From the NCBI GenBank assembly GCA_014239625.1, contig JAAZYN010000058.1, positions 1-11,389 on the forward strand: a DNA stretch of 11,389 bases. The letters run 5' to 3'. This document shows, piece after piece, positions 1-6,527 of this stretch. Each line of letters opens with the position of its first letter. The first letter of the stretch is position 1. This DNA comes from Myxococcales bacterium (GTDB lineage: Bacteria > Myxococcota_A > UBA9042 > PHBI01 > JAAZYN01). A program made the position numbers and the translations under genes. Below the pieces are notes generated by a model. The model made no database searches, was not told the DNA's origin, and saw only the letters and a list, made by a program, of their open reading frames with translations.

Positions 1-1697
1 ATGATGACGTGGTCGAAGCCTTCGATGAGGACGAAGGCGCCACCGAACGGGAGGGCGACGTAGCGGGTAAAGAGCTGGCCAGGCGATGTCCCGAAGAGCA
101 GCGAGCTGATCCGCTGCAAAAACCGCATGTACACCTCGCCGCGACGGTAGACCCCGCCGAGGCGTTGGCCGAGACGCTTGTTGAGCTGGAGCAGCTCATC
201 GCCGCGGAGAAATTTCCCCGGTCCGCCCAGGTTGTCGAGCTTCATGTCGTTACGCGACAAGGCGTCGCGCAGGTGGCCGATGTGGATCAGGCCGCCCTCC
301 ACGACTTGATCGCAGAGCTCCGCGACCAGCTTGGTGCGGGCTACCGAGCCGGTGGTGGTCTGGGGCGTCAGCCCGATCTCGTCGAGCGCGCCGTTCAACT
401 CCGCCGTCAGCACCCCCCGGAGCAGCTCCTCAGCCCTGTCCTGGGCGCTCTGGAGCAACAACGCCAGGGCCGCCTGTTGGGGATCGGTGAGGCGTATCCG
501 GGGCAGCCGCCTACGCGCCCGCCGGAGAGTCCGCACCCGCCGCGCCAAGCGGTCGGTCGGCAGCGCGCGTTTTAACGGCTGTCGACCCAGCGACGTCACC
601 CAGCCGTAGACGTCCAGCTGATAGGGCGCCCGCTCCGCATGGGCGGCGTCGTCGAGGGCCACGTTCTGGATGTCCAGGAGCACCCGCGCGGCGGGCGTCA
701 TCCCGGGCGTCGCCGCGTGGCAGACCAGCGGCCACAGGGCTTGGTTCCAGCGTTGCGCCGGCGCGTCCCGCAGGCTCAGTGTCTGGGCCAGCGACGCGAC
801 CAGGCTGCTCACCGCCGCGCGCGCCCTTTCATCTGCCTCCGCTCGCGCCGTCGCCTCCTCGCTGCGGGTCGCGACGCGGCGGTACGACAGCGCTGCCCGC
901 GCGAAGTTGCCTATGGCAGCCGCGTCCGCGGCGTCGAGCCGGAGCTCCTCGAGGGGCTCGGTGTCGCTCTGGACCGGCGCGTCGGGGACATCGTCGTGGA
1001 GGCTGTGAGCGCCCAGCCACTCGATGGGATCGGGCGCGCTCCGAAGGCGGGTCGCCGTGAAGATCTCCGCAGCTGCCACGTCGCGGTGGAGCAGCGCCTC
1101 CACCGCGTCGGGGTCGTCGAGGGTCGGGAAGTACCGGCGGATCTGGTCGGGAGAGAAGAACCGCAGCTCGAAATAGAGGGCCGCGAACTCGCGGTAGGCC
1201 GCCCGATCATCGTCCCCCGGGAGCAGCCGCTGCTCGTGCCGCAGGACGGCGCGAACCTCGTCGAACGGGGTCTGTCCGATGCGGTCGATGCGCTCGGCGA
1301 CCGCCGCATCGTCGAGGGCGCCGGAGGCCAACGCCGCGTCCAGGGCCTCGTCGACGGTGAGGTGAAAGAGCGCCCGCCAGGCGTCCAGAAAGACAGCCCC
1401 CTCGAGCCCTTCCCGGACTTGGCGCGGCTGGACCCGAGGCATCAAGAAGGCGACCGTCGAGCCGTCACCCGCCTGGTGGACGCTCTCACCCAGCTCGTCG
1501 CGATCGGCGAAGGTCGCCAGTCGGTCCCGGCGTATCCGCCACCCCAAGTCGTGCGGGGTGTTGACCCCAGCGGTGCTCAGGCCGCTGTCGAGCCGGATGA
1601 CCCGGCGCAGGACCCGGAGGTCCAGCAGGAGCACGCGCGGCTCGGCGGCGGCAAGCTCAGACGCGACGCGACCGGCGATGGGTTGGCGTTCATCCAT
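1..1697 (-). CDS. Large conserved-type protein of unknown function, 3' end beyond the window
   Basis: Reading the minus strand from ATG at 1697 gives 565 codons with no stop before the left edge, so the protein is N-terminally complete and C-terminally cut. I do not recognise the family with confidence. An in-frame TAG at 1709-1707 lies just upstream and there is no other start between, which fixes the earliest start at 1697; no good Shine-Dalgarno is visible. The first ~330 residues are acidic, Leu/Ala/Asp/Arg-rich and look helical and soluble. Around residues 395-430 there is an Arg-rich stretch. The last ~100 visible residues look most constrained (IGHLRDALSRND, GDELLQLNKRLG, YRRGEVYMRFLQR), followed by a Gly/hydrophobic segment at about 540-565 (ALPFGGAFVLIEG) that could begin a membrane-associated region. 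From memory, similar C-terminal motifs occur in unnamed planctomycete and deltaproteobacterial proteins; this is not checked. Plus-strand open frames over this stretch are treated as antisense shadows. Confidence 0.75.
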   Translation of the reverse strand, partial: MDERQPIAGRVASELAAAEPRVLLLDLRVLRRVIRLDSGLSTAGVNTPHDLGWRIRRDRLATFADRDELGESVHQAGDGSTVAFLMPRVQPRQVREGLEGAVFLDAWRALFHLTVDEALDAALASGALDDAAVAERIDRIGQTPFDEVRAVLRHEQRLLPGDDDRAAYREFAALYFELRFFSPDQIRRYFPTLDDPDAVEALLHRDVAAAEIFTATRLRSAPDPIEWLGAHSLHDDVPDAPVQSDTEPLEELRLDAADAAAIGNFARAALSYRRVATRSEEATARAEADERARAAVSSLVASLAQTLSLRDAPAQRWNQALWPLVCHAATPGMTPAARVLLDIQNVALDDAAHAERAPYQLDVYGWVTSLGRQPLKRALPTDRLARRVRTLRRARRRLPRIRLTDPQQAALALLLQSAQDRAEELLRGVLTAELNGALDEIGLTPQTTTGSVARTKLVAELCDQVVEGGLIHIGHLRDALSRNDMKLDNLGGPGKFLRGDELLQLNKRLGQRLGGVYRRGEVYMRFLQRISSLLFGTSPGQLFTRYVALPFGGAFVLIEGFDHVI

Positions 1698-1707
1698 ACG
1701 AACGGGC

Positions 1708-1713
1708 TATCAT
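1708..1713 (+). promoter_or_regulatory. Possible -10 element for the VWA lipoprotein gene
   Basis: TATCAT lies 7 nt before the ATG at 1721, in the 23-bp gap between divergent genes. If used, transcription would start at or next to the ATG, giving a leaderless message; this fits the lack of a purine-rich Shine-Dalgarno before that ATG. The only -35-like match is TTGGCG at 1683-1688, with a long 19-bp spacer, so the assignment is weak. Confidence 0.2.
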
Positions 1714-1720
1714 CCTCTCC

Positions 1721-2881
1721 ATGCCAGGACAACTTGACAGATCGACCAGCAGACACAGGTTGACAGTGTTAACCTCGTTGGCGTTGACGCTCGGCGGCTG
1801 CCCTGCCGAGAAGGTCTTCATCTACGTCCCCGTGCCGGCGGACAGCGCCGCCAGCGGAGATCTCCTGGGGGACGCCGGCGGCGACGCCGCCGCCGTGAGC
1901 CACCTCGACGGGGCTGAGTTGCCTGGCGATCTGGACACGGGAGGCTCGGCGGAGGTCCCCACGACCTCTGACGCCAGTCAGATTGTCTGCACACCGGATG
2001 GCTGGTACTGCCTCGACGACTTCACCAGCGCCAAGTGCAACAGCACCGGCGACGGCCACGCCGAGTATTGGGACTGCACGCCGGGTGTCGAGATCTGCAG
2101 CATCTTCGATGGGCGATGCCGCGAGGTGATCTGCATGCCGGGCGACAAGAAGTGCGCCAGCGACAACGCCTACACGGTGTGCCGCCCTGACGGCACCGGC
2201 TATCTGCCGCCGACCGTGTGCGGCGAGGACATGCTGTGCAACGGCCAAGGCACCTGCGTCCTGGCCAGTTGCATCGGGACCGTGCTCTTCGTCGTCGACG
2301 TGAGCGGCTCCATGGGGCTGCACTGGGACGCGGTGAAGAACAGCGTGGCCAGCCTCGAGGGCAACAACCCCTTCGCGCGCTTCGGGCTCTGGACCTTCCC
2401 GACGACCGGCACGGCGTGCGGCGTCAACGGGTCCCCCGCCGTCCCCATCAGCGACACCGCGATGCCCGACATCCTCGCGTGGTTCGACACCAACCTCCCC
2501 TACGGGCAGACGCCCCTGGTCGACAGCTTTCAGATGATCGCCAGCAACGCCGCGAGCCTCTTCGGGGCCGATGGCGGCGCGGTCGTGCTGCTGTCAGATG
2601 GGGCCGACACCTGCGCGTACACCAACGTCTTGGACCCGGTGCAGAACTCAGCGCTGAAGGTCGCCGACCTGACGCAAGCCGCCACCAGCCTGTACACAAA
2701 CCACGACGTCTCGACGTATGTGATTGGATACCAGTACACCGGCGACCCGGCTCAGCTGGATGCCATCGCCGCCAACGGCGGCACCGACCAGCAGACGTAC
2801 ACGGAGGCCGGGAGCGAGCAGGAGTTGGCGAACGCGCTCATCAACGTGCTCGATGATCTGAAGCTTTGCCTCCAGCCCTGA
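1721..2881 (+). CDS. Cys-rich VWA-domain lipoprotein (386 aa)
   Basis: This is a predicted secreted lipoprotein with a C-terminal von Willebrand factor A domain, a fold that binds partner proteins through a divalent metal. Residues 1-26 form a signal peptide: Arg/His-containing n-region, hydrophobic core LTVLTSLALTL and lipobox LGGC with Cys27 as lipidation site. Residues 28-87 are an Asp/Ala/Gly-rich spacer. Residues 90-184 hold two tandem six-cysteine repeats. The VWA domain spans about 185-383 and its MIDAS is complete: D193-x-S195-G-S197, T264 in GQTPL and D293 in LLSDGAD. ATG at 1721 is preferred over TTG at codon 14 or GTG at codon 16, because those would remove the basic n-region. The stop is TGA. 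The lipobox Cys makes it a plausible substrate of the Lnt encoded by the convergent operon. Partner and role are unknown. Confidence 0.9.
   Translation: MPGQLDRSTSRHRLTVLTSLALTLGGCPAEKVFIYVPVPADSAASGDLLGDAGGDAAAVSHLDGAELPGDLDTGGSAEVPTTSDASQIVCTPDGWYCLDDFTSAKCNSTGDGHAEYWDCTPGVEICSIFDGRCREVICMPGDKKCASDNAYTVCRPDGTGYLPPTVCGEDMLCNGQGTCVLASCIGTVLFVVDVSGSMGLHWDAVKNSVASLEGNNPFARFGLWTFPTTGTACGVNGSPAVPISDTAMPDILAWFDTNLPYGQTPLVDSFQMIASNAASLFGADGGAVVLLSDGADTCAYTNVLDPVQNSALKVADLTQAATSLYTNHDVSTYVIGYQYTGDPAQLDAIAANGGTDQQTYTEAGSEQELANALINVLDDLKLCLQP
1757..1775. repeat. 19-bp near-perfect inverted repeat at the start of the VWA gene
   Basis: AGGTTGACA-G-TGTTAACCT pairs at 8 of 9 positions around a central base. 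It lies 36-54 nt inside the VWA coding sequence and 60 bp from the start of the divergent gene, and is AT-richer than its surroundings. Its shape is like a dimeric repressor site, but it may simply be signal-peptide coding sequence. Confidence 0.3.
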
Positions 2882-2904
2882 CCGTCGCCCCGCTGGTCGA
2901 CGGT
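2881..2904 (+). terminator. Candidate hairpin directly after the VWA stop codon
   Basis: ACCGTCG at 2881-2887 and CGACGGT at 2898-2904 form a perfect 7-bp stem with a 10-nt loop, starting at the last base of the TGA stop. No T-run follows, so it is not a classical intrinsic terminator; in GC-rich genomes such hairpins may still terminate transcription or protect the 3' end. Confidence 0.4.
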
Positions 2905-2920
2905 TCGCTGTGGTGGTGAC

Positions 2921-2985
2921 GAGCCGCGGGGTGGACGGCCCGAGCCGGTCGGCTCCTCGTCGGTCGCCGAGCTCGGCTCCCCGCG
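2921..2985. terminator. GC-rich nested inverted repeats between convergent genes
   Basis: This lies between the 3' ends of the VWA gene (plus) and the O-methyltransferase gene (minus). CGCGGGG at 2925-2931 pairs with CCCCGCG at 2979-2985. Inside, GAGCCG at 2942-2947 pairs with CGGCTC at 2950-2955, and GCCGAGCTCGGC at 2966-2977 is a perfect 12-bp palindrome. The structures compete, because GAGCCG at 2921-2926 can also pair with CGGCTC at 2974-2979. Location and symmetry suggest a bidirectional terminator; neither strand has a U-tract. A 10-bp direct repeat (CCTCGGCGGC at 3004 and 3018) lies nearby. Nothing gene-like is seen in 2882-3036. Confidence 0.4.
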
Positions 2986-3036
2986 TGCCCCCCGCGCGCT
3001 ACGCCTCGGCGGCTTCCCTCGGCGGCCCCTGGGTGA

Positions 3037-3675
3037 TCACGGCTGGCGCCGGCGCGCCAGGAGCATCCCGTCTCTGACGCTCAGCATGACGAACTCGGTC
3101 CGTGGGTCCGCCCGCGCGTGCTCGTTGAACGCATGGATGGCCCGGGCGGAGTCGGTCTCGGGGGCCAAGACCGTGCCGCTCCAGAGCACGTTGTCGACGA
3201 CGATGAGCCCGCCGGGCCGCATCTTGGGGACCAGGGCGTCCCAGTAGTTGATGTAGTTGCTCTTGTCCGCGTCGATGAACGCAAAGTCGAAGGGGCCCGA
3301 GAGCTCGGCGATGGACTCCAGCGCCGGTCCGAGCTGCAGGGTGATCTTCTTACCCCACGGTGCTTGGTCGAAGTAGCGTTGGGCCATCGCGGCCGTCTCT
3401 GGGTTGATGTCCAGCGCCACCAGGGTGCCGTCCTCTGCCAGCCCTTCGGCGATGCTGAGCGCGGAGTAGCCGGTGAAGGTGCCCACCTCGATGGCGTCTC
3501 GAGCGCCGCTGAGCTGAACCAGCAGCTTGAGCAGGCGCCCCTCCACCTGGCCGACCTGCATCTGCGGCAGGTCGGTGTGCGCGAACGTGTCTGCGCGCAA
3601 CCTCTCGTACAGGTCGTCGACCTTGGAGGTGTGCTCCTCGCAGTAGGCTTGGATGTCCTGGCTCACCAGCTTCAT
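3037..3675 (-). CDS. SAM-dependent O-methyltransferase, COMT/caffeoyl-CoA family (212 aa)
   Basis: This transfers a methyl group from S-adenosylmethionine to a hydroxyl, typically of a catechol-like small molecule, with a divalent metal; the substrate here is unknown. Family marks for Methyltransf_3 proteins are the SAM-binding motif I EVGTFTGYSAL (63-73), the acidic ribose-binding D89 in ALDINPE, the FIDADK motif (133-138) and DNVLWSG (161-167), whose Asp pairs are expected metal ligands. A length of 212 aa is normal. The frame stays open far upstream through the end of lnt, but the real start is ATG at 3675: it follows a good Shine-Dalgarno (GAGGAAG) and overlaps the lnt stop by 4 bp (ATGA), implying translational coupling. 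There is no signal peptide, so it acts in the cytoplasm. It is the last gene of the operon. Methylation of a lipid or quinone precursor is possible but unsupported. Confidence 0.92.
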   Translation of the reverse strand: MKLVSQDIQAYCEEHTSKVDDLYERLRADTFAHTDLPQMQVGQVEGRLLKLLVQLSGARDAIEVGTFTGYSALSIAEGLAEDGTLVALDINPETAAMAQRYFDQAPWGKKITLQLGPALESIAELSGPFDFAFIDADKSNYINYWDALVPKMRPGGLIVVDNVLWSGTVLAPETDSARAIHAFNEHARADPRTEFVMLSVRDGMLLARRRQP

Positions 3676-6527
3676 CGCTTCCTCTTCCTCTTGGTGTTGG
3701 ATTTCGACTTCCTGCGCGGCGCCGGTGGCTCGGCCCGAGCGGGGCTCTTGTTCGTCGCCCTCTTCTTGTTGGCGTCGCTCTTCGTGGTCCCCGATCCGCC
3801 GCGCCGTCGCCGTCGGCGCCAGGCCAGCATCCGCGGGAGGATGAGGGCAAGCAGCCAGCCGACCTGAATCCACGCGAAGACGTCGCCGATCCGACCATAG
3901 ATCGTCTTTCCGGTCATCATCGGGACGTCCGCGGACAGCGTCTCTCGCCCGGTGATCTCGGTCTGCTTGATGATCTCGCCGGTGGGGCTGACGAACACGC
4001 TGACGCCCGTGTTCGTCGAGCGGACCAGGGCGCGGCGCTGTTCGACCGAGCGGAAGATGGCCAGCGCCATGTGCAGGTAGGGTTCGGCGGTGTGCCCGAA
4101 CCAGGCGTCGTTGGTCACGTTCAAGATCACGTGAGGCTCGAGGTCGGCCAGGCGGCGATTGAACTTGGGCAGGATGTCTTCGTAGCAGATCATCACGCCC
4201 AGTCGATATCCGCGCCAGTTGAAGACCTTCACCTCGGTGCCCGCTTCGAAACGTCCCGCGTGCCGGATCCACTCATACAGGACGGGGAACTGTTCGCCGA
4301 AGGGGATGAACTCGCCGCCGACCAGCAGATAGACCTTGTCGTAGAGCCCCACGACGCGCCCCCTGCGGTCGACCATCACCGCGGTGTTCCAGTCTCGATA
4401 GGGCCAGTTGAGGTCGACCGGGGTCCGCAGTTCGCTGGTGATGCCACCGAACAACACCGGCGTGTCATGGCCGCGTTGGACCGCCGCGCGCTCCCACTCC
4501 ATGAGCCCCCATTCGGGTTGCGGGTCGTCGAAAAAGGCTGCGTCGCTCGGCGGCAGAGGGGCTCGGCTGGGGCGCATGTACCGGACGTCCCGGGGCAGCC
4601 GCGCGATATGCCGGACCCAGCCGAGAGATGCCAGCGCGACGGGCTTGACGATGCCTTCCGATGGCAGCCGGCTCCAGGCGTCAGCTCTCCGCAGGTACAG
4701 CCCACCATCGGCGTCTGCGGCCACGACGCGGCCCATGGCGTCGATGGTCACGGCGACCAGGGTCGCGTCCTCCCGCCCGACCTGCTCGCGCCGCCATCGG
4801 CCGCTGGGGTCGCGAACGACCGCCGTGCCTGCGTCTCCCACAGCCACGACCAGGCGGCCGTCGTCGGTGCCTGCCACGGCCCGCAGTGATTGTCGCGTCG
4901 GGGTCTGCTCCAGCGGGAGGGTCGGGTCGTCCAGTCGAACCACCGTCCCCTTGTCGCCGACGGCGAACGCGTACAGTCGGGAGGTGACCGGCGGCGCCGC
5001 CCAGACCGCGCGGAGGTGCTCGGTGGTGGGGGAAGCGGCCGCTCGCGGCGTGCCCTTGTTGATGAACACGATGGTGCCCTCGTCGCCCACCGCCAGCCCC
5101 GTGTCATCGTTGAACAGCGCGATGGCACGCAGGTTGTTGGTGGTGCCGCTGGAGACGCGGTCCAAGCGCTTTCGGCTCCCTCGCAGCAGCAACCCGTTGT
5201 CGCCGACGGCCCAGATGCGAGCGCTGGAGTAGGCGGTTCGCGGGGGGATCCGCCTCGGTAGGGCGAGGTCCACGCCGTTGAGTCGCTCCTCGGTGGACGT
5301 CGGGATCCGCCAGGCCGCCTTGCCGTCGAAGAAATACGCGGCACCCGCGGCGCCGACGATCGCCGCCGCGTCTTCACGCTCCGAGGCGACCGCCGTGAGC
5401 TCGCCCAGGGGACCGTCGGTGGGGACCATCGTCCATTTCATGGCGTCGCCGCCATCCGCTTGGCCAGCACGCGTGTCGTCGGGATCCCGACCGTCGCGCC
5501 ACACCGCCAGTTGACCTTCTGAGGTGGCCAGGATGACGAAGTCGGGTCGCCGCTTGAGGTACAGTCGGTCCTGCGGTTGATAGCTGGACTCGGGCCAGAT
5601 GATGAGGTCCACGCCCTCCCGATCGAGCTGCTGCGACAGCCGATGATAGCGCAGGAGGTGGGAGTGGCGTAGCTCGATGGGCGGGGTGGTCGGGTTCGCG
5701 CGTCGCTCCGAGGACCAGATCCCGATGTCAGCTTCGACGAGGCCGATCTTGAGCGTGTCGGCCGCGGCCACGTCATCGGTGACCTGGCCCAGCCGGACGA
5801 CCCCGTAGCCGAGGGTCACCACGGTCAGGCCGACGCCCACGAGGATCGCCGACCACGGCGTCGATCGGTCCTCATGGGTGAAGCGCCGCAACGTCCGGTA
5901 CAGCGCCGCGTTGAACGCGACCATGACGAAGGTGATCCCCGGCACGCCGACGATATCGGCGATCTGTATAGCTGCCAGCGTGCGGTACTGGCTGTTGCCG
6001 AAGAACCAGGGGAAGATCATCGGGAACAGGAACTCGACGGCCGTGTAGATCATGGCGACGCGCAGGATCGACATGCTCTGTGGGTTGCCATGTTCGTCCG
6101 TGGGTCTGAGGCGGACCCAGAGGCTGCAGATGATGGCTACCGCGAGGCCCTGATAGGCGTTGAGCAGCACCGTGCCGACCTGCGCGAGCCAACTTGGGAA
6201 CCCGCCGAAGTCCTCGAGCATCCCGGAGATCCAGTGGAATCCCCCGTAGTTGGTCACGGTGCCAGCCAACCACCCGAGCCAGAAAGCCTGCCGGGGCGTC
6301 GTGTCTTCCACCGCCAGCATCAAAGGCACCAGCCCGAACCACGCGAAGAGCCAGAGGTTCGAAGCCGGCACGGTGCGGAACGGAAAGGCGGTGAAGATGA
6401 GCACGCCGGCGAGGACGCACCACCACATGCGGCCCAGCAGCTCACGCCGCGTCAGCGCGCCCCCCGGTGGCTGATCCCTGATCGCGGAGGCGCCCTTGCC
6501 GTCCGTCTGGGCGGCGGTCTCGCTCAT
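3672..6527 (-). CDS. lnt: Apolipoprotein N-acyltransferase with an internal beta-propeller insertion (951 aa)
   Basis: Lnt is an inner-membrane enzyme that moves an acyl chain from phospholipid to the N-terminal diacylglyceryl-Cys of lipoproteins. About seven hydrophobic segments occupy residues 34-246, then a carbon-nitrogen-hydrolase domain begins (LKIGLVEADIG, 259-269). The catalytic triad is intact: E313 in IIWPES, K731 in YDKVYLLVGGEF (E739 matching E. coli E343) and C781 in GVMICYED, followed by NVTNDAWFG (803-811). The spacing from K731 to C781 is 50, close to the 52 in E. coli. The spacing from E313 to K731 is 418 instead of 68, because about 320 propeller-like residues (roughly 325-640) are inserted. 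A last membrane helix (about 882-903) is followed by a 48-residue Arg/Lys-rich tail. ATG at 6527 overlaps the lipid kinase stop by 4 bp (ATGA), and the stop overlaps the methyltransferase start. No frameshift is visible across the insertion, so it reads as a genuine domain fusion. Confidence 0.95.
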   Translation of the reverse strand: MSETAAQTDGKGASAIRDQPPGGALTRRELLGRMWWCVLAGVLIFTAFPFRTVPASNLWLFAWFGLVPLMLAVEDTTPRQAFWLGWLAGTVTNYGGFHWISGMLEDFGGFPSWLAQVGTVLLNAYQGLAVAIICSLWVRLRPTDEHGNPQSMSILRVAMIYTAVEFLFPMIFPWFFGNSQYRTLAAIQIADIVGVPGITFVMVAFNAALYRTLRRFTHEDRSTPWSAILVGVGLTVVTLGYGVVRLGQVTDDVAAADTLKIGLVEADIGIWSSERRANPTTPPIELRHSHLLRYHRLSQQLDREGVDLIIWPESSYQPQDRLYLKRRPDFVILATSEGQLAVWRDGRDPDDTRAGQADGGDAMKWTMVPTDGPLGELTAVASEREDAAAIVGAAGAAYFFDGKAAWRIPTSTEERLNGVDLALPRRIPPRTAYSSARIWAVGDNGLLLRGSRKRLDRVSSGTTNNLRAIALFNDDTGLAVGDEGTIVFINKGTPRAAASPTTEHLRAVWAAPPVTSRLYAFAVGDKGTVVRLDDPTLPLEQTPTRQSLRAVAGTDDGRLVVAVGDAGTAVVRDPSGRWRREQVGREDATLVAVTIDAMGRVVAADADGGLYLRRADAWSRLPSEGIVKPVALASLGWVRHIARLPRDVRYMRPSRAPLPPSDAAFFDDPQPEWGLMEWERAAVQRGHDTPVLFGGITSELRTPVDLNWPYRDWNTAVMVDRRGRVVGLYDKVYLLVGGEFIPFGEQFPVLYEWIRHAGRFEAGTEVKVFNWRGYRLGVMICYEDILPKFNRRLADLEPHVILNVTNDAWFGHTAEPYLHMALAIFRSVEQRRALVRSTNTGVSVFVSPTGEIIKQTEITGRETLSADVPMMTGKTIYGRIGDVFAWIQVGWLLALILPRMLAWRRRRRRGGSGTTKSDANKKRATNKSPARAEPPAPRRKSKSNTKRKRKR
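4617..5543 (-). repeat. Seven blade-like repeats inside lnt (predicted seven-bladed propeller)
   Basis: This codes Lnt residues about 329-637. Seven units of ~36-45 residues can be aligned on a core AVGDxGTxxxR followed by a variable turn and a closing LRAV strand. Starts are near residues 329 (ILATSEGQLAVWRDG), 386 (AIVGAAGAAYFFDG), 435 (IWAVGDNGLLLRG), 475 (LAVGDEGTIVF), 517 (FAVGDKGTVVRL), 557 (VAVGDAGTAVVRD) and 599 (VAADADGGLYLRR). Closing strands are LTAV, LNGV, LRAI, LRAV, LRAV, LVAV and KPVA. Units 3-6 are the most regular; 1, 2 and 7 are diverged, as is common where a propeller closes. The pattern resembles BNR/Ycf48-type propellers. The first unit has a longer insert (346-373). As part of the periplasmic Lnt domain it should face the periplasm. 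Confidence 0.8.

Noticed and set aside
9..575. Plus-strand open frame of 188 codons
   Set aside because: Same antisense shadow of the minus-strand gene; Gln/Arg/Pro/Ala-rich with no domain.
639..1763. Plus-strand open frame of 374 codons
   Set aside because: It is antisense to the minus-strand frame that is open across all of 1-1697, has Arg/Gly/Val-rich filler composition with no motif, and runs into the start of the VWA gene. Long antisense frames are expected at this GC content.
3118..3867. Plus-strand open frame of 249 codons with a hydrophobic end
   Set aside because: It lies antisense to the methyltransferase and the Lnt tail; the Leu/Phe stretch is the complement of the Lys/Glu/Arg codons at the end of lnt.
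3676..4272. N-terminal extension of the methyltransferase (open frame to 4272)
   Set aside because: It overlaps the conserved nitrilase half of lnt in another frame. The ATG at 3675 has a Shine-Dalgarno, a stop-start overlap and the normal family length.
4071..4889. Plus-strand open frames of over 250 codons within lnt
   Set aside because: They are antisense to the catalytic and propeller parts of lnt, with no recognisable motif.
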